The position numbers were made by a program, and so were the translations under genes. Below, one piece after another: positions 24,558 to 37,225 of a stretch of 64,000 bases of DNA. The notes beneath the pieces are model-generated. The model saw nothing but the letters and a program-made list of their open reading frames with translations, ran no database searches and was not told where the DNA came from. Each line of letters opens with the position of its first letter. Positions within the stretch are counted from its first letter, which is position 1. Source of the DNA: Trichuris trichiura (lineage: Eukaryota > Nematoda > Enoplea > Trichinellida > Trichuridae); NCBI GenBank assembly GCA_037903355.1, contig JBAJFE010000042.1, positions 4,352,001 to 4,416,000 of the forward strand, read 5' to 3'.

Positions 24558-27500
24558 ATGCCACCGTCAAATTGTTCCTGCATAATGAAAGTACCACCGC
24601 TTTACTCCACTATTCGTGTGCATACATTGAAATTAAATATGATGGAGGCAAAGCAACGTATGGAAGAGATCTTGGCAAAAGTTTGTAATCCGTCCTTATT
24701 AAGACCGAAAATCGAAAATGTTAGAAATGAGATGAGCCAATAGCGAATGTTTAGGCATACGAAACACGTGAACACATGGTACCGGTGGTTTCGTTTCATG
24801 ACAAGTTGAAAGATGTATTGGTAATTTCTGGTTCGGGACCTTTTGAACTTGAAAAGCAGCCAGTCGAAGTTTACGTGGACTCCAAATGTGGGAAGTCAGT
24901 TTTGCGCGGTGCTGACGTTTACCCAAGAGGGATAATTGGATCAAGCAAAAGTTAATTTTAAAATTTTGCCTTACTATTAAAATGTTTTACAAAAGTACAG
25001 GTTTTTACAAAGGACAAAATGTTTCTGTTTTCGTGGATCTCGACAGATCTTGTCGACTGGGATGGAAAAAGTTGTGCCCTGGTAGAAAAATGTTTGTGGG
25101 GAATGGTGTTTGTGGTGTCAACAGAAGCGATATTTTTTGTGGTCCACAAAAGCTAAAGATTTGGTAAATCCTTTTCCTGTTTCATCCAATCCACAGTGAC
25201 AGCGCTTTTTTTCAGTGATTCACCGGGTGTTCGGATGACCGCCTGCGTTTGGAATCATCCAAAATTGTATGGTTTAATTGAAGATTGGGGTTTTCCTCAA
25301 AATTTGCCTTCTATTCTATGTGGTCATGTACTATCTCCACAACCTGGAGAATGCATTCTTGACCTTTGCTCTGCACCTGGAGGCAAGAGCACTCATATTG
25401 CCTGTTTGATGGGCGATGAAGTATGTCTTTTTTTCCAACTGGAAACTTCGTATAGTCATCTATCGTTCTTTTACTTTCTACTCTGCATTTAAGGGCCGCG
25501 TGATTAGTGTAGACGATTCCTTAAATAGAGTAACACAGCTGCATCAGAACATAAAGAAGCTGTCTTTGAAATGTGTGGAAGTTTTTAGAGCAAATGTGGT
25601 GAATTTAGCGAGTAAGTAGCACTCTTGCATTTAAGAATAAACATTGCTGGTATAGCTCAACGTCCATCATCGTTTCCATCAGGCGGGTTTGACCGCGTTC
25701 TGTTGGATGCACCTTGTAGCGGACTTGGCCAGCGCCCACTGCTGTTTAAACCGGATGAAAAAACCGTATCTTCTTTTCCATCCTTGCAGAAAAAGCTCTT
25801 CCGGTCGGTATGCATATTTCTGATTTTGGGCATTGTCTGTTTTGTGACATGTGGGCATACGCTCAGTTTTTGTATAAAGGTGTAGGGCTATACCTGTGAA
25901 ACTTCACTTTCCGTGAAATCTTGTTTCACGATGCACGTGAAGTATAGAATAATTGATATTTCGTAACACCAATGATTAGTACAAGTTAAAAACCGTTTAT
26001 TGATAGAAAATTGCAAAAGTGCTGCTTGCAGGTTAATATTTCCCTGTCAAATAAGCATAGATGATAAGAAAAAGCGGGTCTCGTGTATCTTCGGCCCAGC
26101 GGAAGTTGAGACGGCAACTTCAAAGGAGGTCAAGAGCATATCTGCTAAGCGTATCTGTACTTCAACTGATGCCCTAGCCCATAGGTTCTCAAAGTGGACG
26201 ATATCGCCCCCTGGGGGGCGATGAGAGAGCACAGGGGGGCGATGGGAACCTCGTGCGGGGGTGTTGGGAATCACGTAAGAAGAACTCTAGCGGAATTATC
26301 CCTAGCGCAGGAAGGTTCTCAAAGAGACCTTCGTAAGAAGGGTCTTTCTTAAATCGCCCTCTCCAGAAGTGGCTTCGGCAACTTCAAAAAGGTCAAGTGG
26401 GGATGGAGGGCGTAATGGAACAATGGCGTTTTTTTAGCTCAACTCCGGCAGAAGTGGAGGCGGCAAATTCAAAAGCATTATGGCACAAGAGGCGGCAAGT
26501 TATGGGTTGCTGTAGAAAACTTTTTTATTGCGTTTCCATCATCTTATCTAGCGGAATGCGGATTCAGCGCGGTTACGGAGCTGTTAAGCAGCAAGAAAAG
26601 TCGGCTAGATATAGTGAATCGAGGCGACCTTAGACTGATGGTGACAAAGATGCAGCCAAACATAGACAACTTGCTCGTACTGCATCAAGCACACCCATCA
26701 CATTTAGTAGTTTCCGTTCATGTGCAGTCACAAACTTGCGTTATAGTTTCTTTTGCATGTCTTCGCCTAAGCGTTTTCACTTCAATCTGGTTTGTTGTCA
26801 CTACAATTCTGTTTGGTGTGGGTAAAAAGACAAATTGACGCACATTGTTTTTTTCGGGAAAGGCTAATGAATGCTTCTTCTTTATGTGACTTTATGTTCT
26901 GAAAAATGTGAGAGGAGATATGAAAGGCAAGCAGAAATTTTCCCATCATAAAATGGTTGGTGGAAAAGCAGGAGTGGTATAGTACGCCTTTCATGTGACG
27001 AGGAGTAGAAGTCTTTTCTGCAAAACTTTCTCTTGAGTAGTGGTATTGCAAAACGTTTCCCACCGGGGGCGACAGAGGGAAAAGTTTGAGAACCTAATGA
27101 CCTCCGGGCTACGCAACGTCTTACCTTGCAGCCAATCAGCGGGACCAAAATTGACCAATCAGAATTGGGGGGCACTAGCGCTCGAGAACGTTCACAAGGG
27201 GGCGATGGAGCAAAAAGTTTGAGAACCTATGCCCTAGCCTAAGCCTAAAACTGAACATGAGGAGCGTGTATGGTGATCTTTAGGATTGTTATGGTGAGAC
27301 GTTGGTGGGGAGGACAAAAAAGAGTGCGCCGCTGATGCTCTAGTGTGCTGCCGCGCCAACTATTCTGCACGTGTTCACTAAACCTGACGATAACGTCCCT
27401 CCCGTTGTGCCGCTAATCACAATTTATTACGCAGTAGAGTCGCCGATTATGCTTTGACACTGCCGCCTCTACTTCCGTCGGACCGACGATACACGAGATC

Positions 27501-30500
27501 CGGAAAAGCTTCCCCAAAGGCTCTATAATTTTCTATCAATAAACAGTTTTTATTTTGTACTAATCATTGACGTTATGAGACGATAGAAAAAGGTCAAAGA
27601 GAAACATATTCTCAAGAAAAAAAAGTGTTAATGAAAAGGAGATAGCCCAAACAGTTTTTTGCTCCAGCACAATAAGACAAAAATTGTAAATCAATGTTTC
27701 CCTTGGTCAGTCGCGCCACTCATTTTCTTTTTAGTGTTTTGAGATCGCCGTCCATACTTTCCTGGTCCTGATTATTCGCTCGCCCTTTCGACTTTTTCGC
27801 CGAAAAAGTTTCATTTTGCGGTCACTAGTCATTAAACAAGACAGATGTTACAGAAGGGCTTCACATGCATCCATTATTTAATTACAATTTTAAATCTTAG
27901 CAGTTTTAAGTACAATTATTCTCAAACCGTTAAAAAATAAGTCCTTGACAAATTTTTCACGAAGAATGGAAACTGAAAGCTGCATGAACGCTTTCAGAAC
28001 TGCCGCATTCTGTCTCATTGCTGTACCCTGACGATGGCGCATCTCAGTCTTGACAGTGTTGCGTCCCAAGGCAACGCCACACAATGCTGAGATTTAGCAC
28101 GCTCTACACGCAAAGTTTTCTCTAGCCTTAACCGCGAACAGCACAGAAAACCTGACTTCGGGGTGGTTTAAGGCGCGAGAAAGAAATGTAGCAGGAAAGT
28201 TGAGTGGTGACGGTCCTCGCGTGCGTTATTGTGCTTGATCAGAGTAAACATTTGCGTGGAACTCGTCTGGTAGCTTTGTTTTAACCGTTTGTCCACGTTG
28301 TCCAGGATTGTCCGCTTTCTTTTGGTCTGAGATTTGCTGTAGTGCATACAGACTTATTATACGGCATCGATGGCTGGCTGTGCCACTGTAAGGACGAAAT
28401 GAAAGTTCAGATTTTCTAATTGATCTGTATTGTATTATCGAAACCTGACTAAAGGAACTTCTATAGGCTGTTCAGCTACTGAAGCCCAATGGCGTCCTCG
28501 TATACAGTACGTGCACATTGAATGTGGCTGAGAACGAAGGTTTGGTTAATTGGGCATTGATGGAATATCCAGAGTTGACTCTCGTTGAGCAGGTTAGTTA
28601 CCTTTGCATGACAAATGCTTATTCGCGCAGTGGCGCAGCCGCTATACTGTTCAGGAGACTACAATTCGGTACTGTAAAACACTTCTAGTCATGGAATATG
28701 CATATCTTTTTGGCAACTTTTTGTTCTATGGCCTGCATTTCTTAAGGGGAGCATGAAGATAGTTTGTTCTCTAGTTTGAAATGTTTTTTCTTACGGAGTT
28801 TGTCCCTTTGAGAATACAAAAGCTTTTAATGAGAGTCCGTAGCTTTCGGGCCGCCCGTGACCCTTCCTCAGCGGTACTAAAAGTAATGTAAATAACAAGT
28901 GCGAATCCTTAGTCAATCGGTTTTAGCGGTTTAAAACGAGTGTTTTAAAGTCTTGTTTTTGAAGCTTCTCCGTCTGTCAGCTGACTGCGTCTCTTGTTGC
29001 GTATATGTCGTACCATCTTGCGATGTACATGTTATTCTATTTTTTCTATTTAACTTCATTGTTTATTTCATGTTTGTTATATCCATTCACCATTTTTGTT
29101 TTATATACGTTAATTCGTTTCATGGTTGTTCCATCTTGTTCCATGTAAATGTATCCATTTTTCTCTTAGATTTCTTTTTATGATGGTCTAGGTCAATAGT
29201 TCTATTGTTTTGTATATATGTTACTCCACTTTTTTCAACATGTTCCTTGTGCTCGTGTATGCAATCCATTTAATGAGCGGCAATTAGAGCGTGTGATAAT
29301 GTCCATATTTCACTTATTTCCGCTCCTTGATCACGATTGCGTGTCTCATTGTGTCTAACGTACATGGCCTCTTTAATCTGTGTTAAGCGTTAAGTTACTT
29401 TCACAGCATAAAACTTTTGGTTGAAGAGGCTGGTCACAATGTGCTCTGTGTTCCCCCACAGCGGAAGCTTGTACAGCTTTTTCCATGGTAGCTTTTGGAT
29501 CGAGCATCGGTCTTCTTGTTGTGCGATTGGAGTACTATTATTGTTAAGAATGGTTTTTTACTCCAATAGTAGTGCTCCAATCGCACAACGCGGAAGACTG
29601 ATGCTGGATCTAAGAGCTACCATGGAAAAAGATATACAAACCTCCGCTGTGGCGGAACACGCAGCGCAATGTGTCCAGCCTCTCCAACCAAAAGTTTTGT
29701 GCTGAGAAAGTAACTTAACACGGATTAAAGAGGTCTTGGACACTAGCACTTTGGTTGCTGGTGGAGCATTGAACAAACTGACCGACGTTTGCTTTGTAGT
29801 TACACTATTAGGCGTCAATGCGGCTATTCAAACTGCATGTATGAATTCTTATTCCGTGCTGCAAGATTAAATGAATTCCTAGCATCTTGTAGCGGGTTTA
29901 CAGATCTTCATGGTAAAGTTTAATTACGGTTGCACCCGTTCGTTAAAACAGGTTCTATTTCTTTTTCTTTTTTGTAACTTTCGGGCCTACTTTTGGCCGT
30001 TTTTAGCGATAACAATGATCGTGATAGACTGCAAGTTTCAGGCTACCTACACCGGGTAACAATGAAACTATATTTCCTGAGGTTCAAGGAGGCTTTCAGT
30101 GGGTTAAAAACGCCAAAAGACTAAGGACTGAAGACTAAATACAGGCGCCATTACGAAGTGAGTGTTAAGTGGTGAATTTATTGTTTGCGGATCACTCCGG
30201 CCCGCATTTAGTCCCAGATAATGAGGTGTAGGATGTCCCCCTTTCTTTGAGTTAGTTTCCATCAGCTACTCTCCTTAGACGTTCCATCTTGAGAAAGTAT
30301 TATTATGTTATGAAAATAACCTAGGACTACGAAGAACCAAAAAAGCCCTGTATATATGACACAATTCGACTTACAACCGCGATCAGGGAGCGGACATAAG
30401 TGAACTATGGACAAATGTTGTGACACGATACAAGTACTGCTCACTAGACGGATAAAGTACAAAGCAATTGGAACGAACAATCAACACACATGAAACAAAT

Positions 30501-32778
30501 GAAAAATGGAAAAAAATACATAGCACATGGGACAATCAAAAAAAACGAATTACAAGTATGGATCACAATTGAAAACCGGATACAAAGACGCCGGAATTAA
30601 CAATGGAAGAACAAAATTCTCTTAAAACAAATGAACAAGTACACAAAAAAGCTATACGAAACGATAGTAGAAATCAGGTGATAGACACGAAGGAAACTAT
30701 CAACAGAAGACTTTAAAAACGCTCGCTTTAAACCCTTAGTGACAATAGTAGGCAGCATTTGCACTCACAAATCATATCTATCATTTAAGACCGCTGAGGA
30801 CGGGTCACGATCGACCTGAAAGCTCCGGAGTAATTAAAAGTTTTTTAAACGAGACCTACATTCCGTATAGAAAGAGTACAACATGAAAATCCACTGTCCC
30901 GTACCAAGAAACCACATTTACAAAAACATTTAAATAGTAAATAAAAATTGACTGAGGAGGAGGAAACAGGCAGAGTCAGTAGCAAAGGCTGAATACCGTT
31001 AAAAAACAATAAAAGAGATGGAGCGAGTGCTTAGATGCTCAACCGTAGCAAAAAAAGTTGCGCAACCTCTAAAAACGAAGGACTGTCAGCCTATTTTAGT
31101 GCTTCATTGAGACACTGGAAAACAGTACAGTGAAAAAAGGTTATGGAGGCAGTGTTCATTAGATCTGGAAGGACGGTTTACAACGACGATGGGATCACAA
31201 GTGAACCTCGATTACTTTTAGCAGCTAGCACTGTATGCTTGATATCTATTGATTTAACATTTGGCCGAACAGTGATCAGCGGCGCTGATGGATCGTTTAA
31301 CATCTCTTTTTCTATTTAAAAAAAAACTACTAATTGTAAGTAAAAACCTGTGAGTGATATTAAAAGTGGAGCTTTAAAGTCAACGTTGTCCTATAATCAA
31401 CGCCTTTGCCACCCGCCCAGCTGGCTGTTCAGATACGCAAGAGCCCTTTTCTAAGCAAAAGGGGCAATTACTTACCCAAGGGAAAAATAACATCACCTGC
31501 GCTGTTCGCAACACTTGTCGTGTTTCATTTAAACTGCAGGAGTTTTACACTTCTTGCCGTTTACTTCCTTCTTGATTTTTCAGCTTCCCATTCTGATGTT
31601 GTACTACCGGCAGATTTCATCTATACTTCTCCAGTGGTATAACGAAAACTTCATGTTTAACAGCGGTAACACTGCAAACAGATCTTTTCGTGACGAAAGG
31701 AAACTGTAACCAGAACCTCGTCACGATGAGGAGAAGGGCTTTTAAAGGTTAAATAAAGTGTACACACTTGTGCTTACAGTAAGAGCTGCAGGAAGTGGAA
31801 CTAGTTATTGGGTAAAGCAAAAGAAATCTGGTGGAAGGACGAAATTTTGAAGTGGTAAAACATCGGCGTGGGAGGTCGAAGTATCGGGAGGCAAGTACAA
31901 AGAAAATGCTTAGAGCGAATACGGTTTAAACAAAAACAATGGATGCTGTGAAAAGCAGTCCTTTGCCATCTTTTGCATACGTTGTGCACGCAGTTGGTCT
32001 GAAAGCGGCTTCTACCTCGCTGAGTGGCTGACTGCACAGTTAACGAAAGACGACAATAATGAGTCTACGCTGAGCCAAAACTTCCATTTTTAACATTTAT
32101 AAAAAGTTTTTATCCACAGTCGGGTCTTTTCGTGAAAAAGAAAAACGAAATTATCAACACAACCGATTACGAAGAAAAAAATGTTAAATCTAATATTAGC
32201 TCAATTATTCGCACCGGCATCTCTCGTTGCTACAACATTTACAAGTATCATGTATATGCTATAGTCTCCACTTTTATACATTGACGAAGTAACATTGTAG
32301 GTCTCAAGGTCCTTAGAAACTTTTTTTCTGATAAGCAGTTCTTTCCTTGCAATCGGTATTGCCGGTTGGAGGATACTCCATTAAATATCTTGACACAGAA
32401 CAATGATTCTCTAACATCAAGTGCACTTAGCCTGTGTGATCTTTGCTGAACTTTTGTGTTGAAAGACCGGTGTTCGGAAACGTGACGCTTAAATGAGTTT
32501 GCTGCGCACTGTCTGTTTATAAGCATAGTCTTAATCTTTAGGAACCTTTAATTGCCGAGGGTGTACCAGTTTGCAATGGCAATACTGCTCTTCAAGCTGT
32601 GCAGAAGTTTGATCCGACCAGGTTTTGTCCACTGCATAAGACAGACGGCGTACAGACTTCACTGTGCTTAACCAGCTTTCAAGATACTATTGACCGTTGG
32701 TCTCGTCCTTGCGATTTATCCGTTGATACAGATACTATCGGTTTCTTCATTGCAAAGATGGTGAAGCAGTCGAACTGA
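24558..32778 (+). CDS. NSUN6: NSUN6-type tRNA (cytosine-5) methyltransferase, transposon-expanded introns
   Basis: Proposed exons: 24558-24719 (or ending 24680), 24755-24950, 25001-25163, 25216-25420, 25494-25611, 25683-25807, 28467-28592 and 32542-32778 (TGA). Phases agree at the junctions, and small introns are about 35-75 bp. In order the protein shows a PUA-like region (YVDSKCGKSVLRGADVYPRG, KMFVGNGV), the SAM-binding motif LDLCSAPGGKSTHIA, DAPCSGLGQRP (motif IV Cys), VYSTCTLNVAENE (motif VI, catalytic Cys), the KFDP block and the C-terminus DTIGFFIAKMVK. This layout is that of NSUN6, which in animals methylates C72 in the acceptor stem of tRNA-Cys and tRNA-Thr; the substrate here is inferred. 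Introns 25808-28466 and 28593-32541 hold MITE/hAT and inverted Penelope DNA respectively. The N-terminal exon(s) before about 24558 are not identified, and the 5' boundary is uncertain. Confidence 0.88.
26076..27501. mobile_element. MITE copy 2 split by a nested hAT element
   Basis: The ends are GGGTCTCGTGTATC and the complement GATACACGAGATCC, with imperfect inverted repeats continuing for about 40 bp. The flanks GAAAAAGC and GGAAAAGC form an 8-bp duplication with one mismatch. Without the hAT the element is about 370 bp. It shares CAACTTCAAAGGAGGTCAAG and ACGTCCCTCCCGTTGT blocks with the 261-bp MITE. It lies in an NSUN6 intron. Confidence 0.75.
26180..27231 (+). mobile_element. 1,052-bp hAT element nested in the MITE
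   Basis: The terminal repeats CATAGGTTCTCAAA and TTTGAGAACCTATG are exact complements. The host MITE sequence CCCTAGCC is duplicated exactly at 26172-26179 and 27232-27239. A fragment of the transposase C-terminus is encoded at about 26540-26720: ECGFSAVTELLSSKKSRLD, then GDLRLMVTKMQPNIDNLLV. This is the dimerisation block of ZBED/SCAN-type hAT proteins. No DDE core remains. Confidence 0.9.
28837..28874 (-). ncRNA. Hammerhead-like motif, left arm, CCG/CGG
   Basis: Minus strand: CCG, CUGAGGA, A, GGG...CCC hairpin, GAAAGCUA, CGG. Core and stem I are intact; the extra base after the core is A rather than C. Confidence 0.65.
30791..30828 (+). ncRNA. Hammerhead-like motif, right arm, CCG/CGG
   Basis: CCG, CUGAGGA, C, GGGUC...GACC(U) hairpin, GAAAGCUC, CGG. 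It lies downstream of the endonuclease ORF in sense orientation. Confidence 0.7.
30851..32541. other. Remainder of the last NSUN6 intron
   Basis: No domain was recognised. An ORF at 31406-31642 has no splice or family support. It ends at CTTTAG, the acceptor of the final exon. Confidence 0.4.
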
Positions 32779-33249
32779 CGTATTGCTTTTATTCAGGTAT
32801 TTTTTTGTTGTTACAAATTTACGTGCACAGCACTCAGAGTTCGGTTAGGAACTCTTTATTGATGTTAACGTAGGCCTAACTATAAAGCATGGGAGTTAAA
32901 CAAAAGTGTAAGCTGGCCAAACAAGCGAGAGCTAAACTTAATGCCTAGAAGAAACGCAAGTTGTGTGCACGCATCCTGCGTTTGGGCAGGTGCAATTCAT
33001 CTACAGACTCGCAGCCCAAATTCTTCTAAAACCCCCTCTTAAGCTGCACTCATGCCTAGCATCTGTCGGCAATTAAAGTGTCGAACAGGAAACAATGTTT
33101 CGGTTAACAGATCACCTGGTTGTTTATGGCTGCGCGCATAAGGTGTAGCAATTACACCGTCTTTTTTTCCGGCTCTGATGAAACGATAGCGGACACTGAT
33201 GTGCTTTGTTGGTCGGTGGAATTGTGGATTACTACTTAGACTGCATTTT

Positions 33250-35090
33250 GGTTGTCACTGAACGAACTAGTTCGTTTGTCCACCCCAGAACCAAAAATAG
33301 CTGGCGAATCTATTTGATCTGTTTTGTGATTTCGGACATGGCCACATATTCTGCTTCAATGATTGATTGATCTGTAACATTTTGCACTCTTGCAGACCAT
33401 ACAACAGGTTTATTGCCAGGTGCCGGAACATACGCAGTTGTTGACCGGTGGCTGTCAACGTGACGAGCCCAGCCACTGTCGCGGTACCCTTTAAGTTGAA
33501 AACTTTCACAGATTGCCACTTGCAGACCTTTGTGTCTTTCTGGCTTGGAACAGAATACGATTTGGAAGTCTTGCGTTCCTATTAGATAACGGAAGGTCCG
33601 TTTTAATGCTTTCCAGTGAAGCCGTCCAGAATCTTCAGCAAAGTGGTACACTGTTGAGGTCTCAGATGAAATGCTTAGTCGAGAGCTTGTCATGAGAAAT
33701 ATCAGCGAATCAACTGCAGCTTTTTAAGTTATTTTCAGCGTTGCATTTCTTTTGTTAGCCGTGGTTGCACTCTTGTCCTACGACAGTTTCAATAAATTAC
33801 TCTCTGGACAAGCGGCAGGCTTGTAGTTGTACAGATTAAATTTCTCTAAGACCCTTTTAATGTTTGTTTTCTGTCCAATGACACTGTTCTTTTGCCTTGA
33901 TCACGGTGAATCCTGAGCCCGATGGAATATGATAGGTCACGGAGTGTAATTTTAAATTCACTATTCAATTTTTTGACAATGTCACTCAGAATCGTTGTAT
34001 CTGAGCAACAAAGAAGACCATCATCGGCATACAGTGGGAGAATAATGCATTTCCGCAACGCTCCGTAAAACACATAGATACGCTGATCAGCTTTCGCTCG
34101 CCTCAGTTTTAGTCTAAGAAGTCATGAATCCTGTTCCACACTCTTCGGTCCTTATATTGCACGTTGCAGGTTGCAGACTTGTCGTACTAATCGTCACAAC
34201 ACGTCCGTGAAAATTATTTTGTCAGTAGTTCCATGAAGAAACGCAGTTTTAACATCAAACAGCAGTATCTCCAAGTCATTGTCTATAGCAATAGCTAGCA
34301 TTGTACGAATTGAGTCATCGAGAGCAACTGCTGCGAAAGTCTGGAAGTAATTAATTTTTGCATGTTGTGGGAATCTTTTTGCGAACAGTTTGCCCTTGTA
34401 TCTGTCCACACTTCCCGTAGGATTTATTTTAATTTTGAAAATCCATTTGCACTACGCTGCTTTCCTATCAGGAGGTAAGTCAATTAGCGCCCACGTGTTG
34501 TTCTTTCCTAGTGCTTCAATTTTTTCATTCTTGACTTGCTCACATTTGCGTGCCTCTGGGCTTCTGAGCGCTTATTCCACAGTCCAGTACGTATAAGCGT
34601 TGCTGACAGATGGCTTTGTCTTAGGTGAAGTTTCATCGTGAGAAGCTTTCAATGCATTCCTCAGCTTTTTCTCACGGGAGGTCTTCCAGGCGCCCTTTTA
34701 AGACTAACTCGTTCTTTTTCGTACCGCACTTTACCAGAGATTCTGTTTGATTTTCATCTTCTGTAGACATCTGCTTGGCTTCTCCCCCAAGAAGAATTAC
34801 TTCCTTTACCAAAGACTCGTTAAATTTTACATATGTTACCTCCTCCACTCGATGCTTTTGAGAATCATGTACCTCGTGGGTTTTTAGCGCTCAAGCCGCA
34901 ACCGACATATACTGCTTTTATTGCTTTTGGATGAAGTTTCTTTCTGTGCTGAGCTGGGACGTGCACGTATGCATCGCAAGCGAATATTCTGAGATGCCCA
35001 TAACTGAAAGACATAGCGCTGATGACGGGCCATGGTGCGAAAGGGCAAGCTACGAAACTTAGCCGTTTCCCCTGTTGTCATCCTAGTGAG
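33250..35090 (-). pseudogene. pol: Ty1/copia retrotransposon remnant
   Basis: In minus-strand order: end of the integrase region (FACDAYVHVPAQHRKKLHPK, about 34980-34900), then the RT start (EIEALGKNN-type block, CKWIFKIKINPTGSVDRYKG). Next come ALDDSIRTMLAIAIDNDLEI with DVKTAFLHGTT, the catalytic LYADDGLL (about 34030), and RNase H with YRDSGWARHVDSHRSTTAYV and IIEAEYVAMSE (33310-33500). The order integrase-RT-RNase H is diagnostic for copia. Several stops and frame changes and no clear LTRs make it inactive. It lies tail-to-tail with NSUN6. Confidence 0.88.
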
Positions 35091-35389
35091 CTATTAAGTC
35101 GAAGGCCTTTATCAGCGACAAAGCTGACTGTCTTAAAAAGAGTTGTAAACGGCGGCAGAACTCTGGCGCAGAGTTCTTAATTGAACCACGTCCTTATCAC
35201 GAAGTCAGGTTACTACTTTGCTTTCTAAAAAACGTTTTCTTGCAAGGAAACAGAGCTCCATCCGAAAGCAGTTTGTTGCCAGTCAGATGAGCTTTTAGCT
35301 GGAATACTTGAAACAACTGGTTTTCTTAAACGTCTGCACGGTACGCATAATTTTCAACCTATGTAAGCAATACTTTCTACTAACGTTGG

Positions 35390-35720
35390 ATGTGGGAAAG
35401 AAGATATTTTTTCCGAATGTGTCAACGGGCAAGTAACCTCTATAGAGAACGTATAGAAGAGAGAATTTTCAGATATTTATTAGTCATGAGATTCAATAAC
35501 CACCTGAAAATTATCGTCTGCAGAAAACTTACGCATTCAGATCGATTCCTGCACTTCTCACGCAACCTGAAGTCGACGTTCCTAGGAATTACAAATGAAA
35601 TGGTAGACAGAGCTATCAATATTTGTTGGTCTATCTCTGTAAAGAGCTACGTTATGCAAAGGACACTTTATTAAGCAACCATTATCCAAGACAACTCATC
35701 AGTAGAATAACACGCAGAAA
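35390..35720 (+). pseudogene. Penelope-like reverse transcriptase fragment
   Basis: The reading KIIVCRKLTHSDRFLHFSRN followed by VDRAINIC resembles the block after the RT palm in Penelope elements (RKPTHTDRYLHF ... RA..IC). No active site is visible. It is an isolated fragment. Confidence 0.6.
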
Positions 35721-37225
35721 GAATTTTGGAGCACCGTGAGAGCGCAGAGGACCAAACCGAGATAAGCTCTGTGCGAAAAAGCGATACAAAAAGAGAGAAA
35801 TTTAGTATCAATAGTCTGTTGGCATGCTTCCAATGTTCAATAAACAAAGGATTCCCATTAAAGAAGTAAAATTTCGTAAAGGGTTCTCAAGCTCTCTAAA
35901 GGAATCAAGTGGTTTATTTAACAGAGAAAGGATTGTTGTTTAGTCTTTCAGTCGTGACTGACTCTTCGTGAGCCCATGGACTATAGTTTTCCAAACCATC
36001 CCACCTTCCGTGACCTCCTGAAATCTGACCGAGCTCAGGTTCGTCGCCTCCGTGATACCGTCTATCCATCTCAATTTCTGTCACTCTCCTTTTTCCTGTG
36101 AGCTTCAGATAAAAAAATACTGGGCAGTGTAGCAGATAACCTGACGAGTGACTCAGGGTCTGGCTCTGCCAACAACAGATTGGCCTAGGAGGGCAACGAC
36201 GCCGGCGCTGCTGAAATAAATTGTATAAGATGACGCTCTTCATGCCACATGACACGATGCAATGGTCGAAATAGCCTATTTTGACTTCGCGGGCGGCATT
36301 ATAAAAATAGGAGAACAGACCGTGGGGTTGTACTGAGCGTCGGTACGAACAATGGTTGCTGAAGAGAATATTCGTGTATATATTATGTTTACGCACTGCT
36401 TAATAAAGACTTCGACCAAGGCCCTTCCGAATCATTAGCCGTATGCATGCAAGTCCATAAACTAAAGTGAGCAATCTAGAAATTAAGACGTGTGTAACAA
36501 GGCTAAGTATCTTTGGATACAGCTAAGCTGAAGGGTATTTGGCGTTTTCAAAATGATCCACAATCGTAAAGGCAATGTGAAGGCTCCTTTCAATCAAAAC
36601 GTCTTCAGGACAAAGCGTCAGTCATTCAGAATGGACAGGTTCAAATAGCCATGTCTAAACACCCATCAGTTACTAGGCAGACATCGAAACGGCTAACTCA
36701 AAACTTCCTCAGGTCAAGAGGTTCAAAGACCAAACTGTTTTCCGGTCAGAACGTCCTGATCCGCAATTAGAAAATTTGTTTTCGTCAATGAAGTTGTTAA
36801 CTCAGGTTCAATGGGTGAGGAATGATTGGTCGCCGCCGTTTTGACGCGGTGACCTTCATGATTTGCTGGCGATTGGGCAACCTTACTGCGCTGCCTCAAT
36901 TATAAGTACGTTGTCATGTCACAGCTCTGAAGGGGAAGTTCAACTTTCAGCCTAAAGCCTACGTCTAAACCTAACGTCTGACGGCCAAAGAAAAAACAGG
37001 ATGCTGTTCTTTGACTGAATGTTTTAAGGTAACGTCATGAGGCCAACCGACTGAAGTACAACACACTACCCGCGGTCGAGTCAGCGGGGTGTATAGTCGT
37101 TGACAAGCCAAGTAAATCCCCTCGCCAATACGGCGGCGATCTGTGGTCCATTGTCGTGGTGCAGACAGTAGTAGGTAGCTTTACAAGTATGACTAGGAGT
37201 TAATTATTTTTTATTTGCTTAATTT
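35721..37225. other. Gene-poor stretch
   Basis: The 160-codon minus ORF 35914-36396 has no recognisable domain or signal and a composition unlike known proteins. No repeat ends are seen. Confidence 0.35.

Larger units (their letters stand above)
28801..30850. mobile_element. Penelope-like element, inverted pair, in an NSUN6 intron
   Basis: The left arm (28837-29545, minus) and right arm (29560-30830, plus) meet near 29550. Both encode the C-terminal part of the Penelope endonuclease. The left arm has YVRHNETRNRDQGAEIS. The right arm has NSAPIAQRGRLMLDL, EHAAQCVQPLQPKVLC, then HNSTYNRDQGADISELWTNV. Each arm ends in a hammerhead-like motif. The right arm carries an unexplained insertion of about 600 bp (29739-30345) inside the ORF, and stops are present. 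Confidence 0.75.

Noticed and set aside
35914..36396. 160-codon minus-strand ORF as a gene
   Set aside because: No domain, signal peptide or splice support, and the composition looks like chance.
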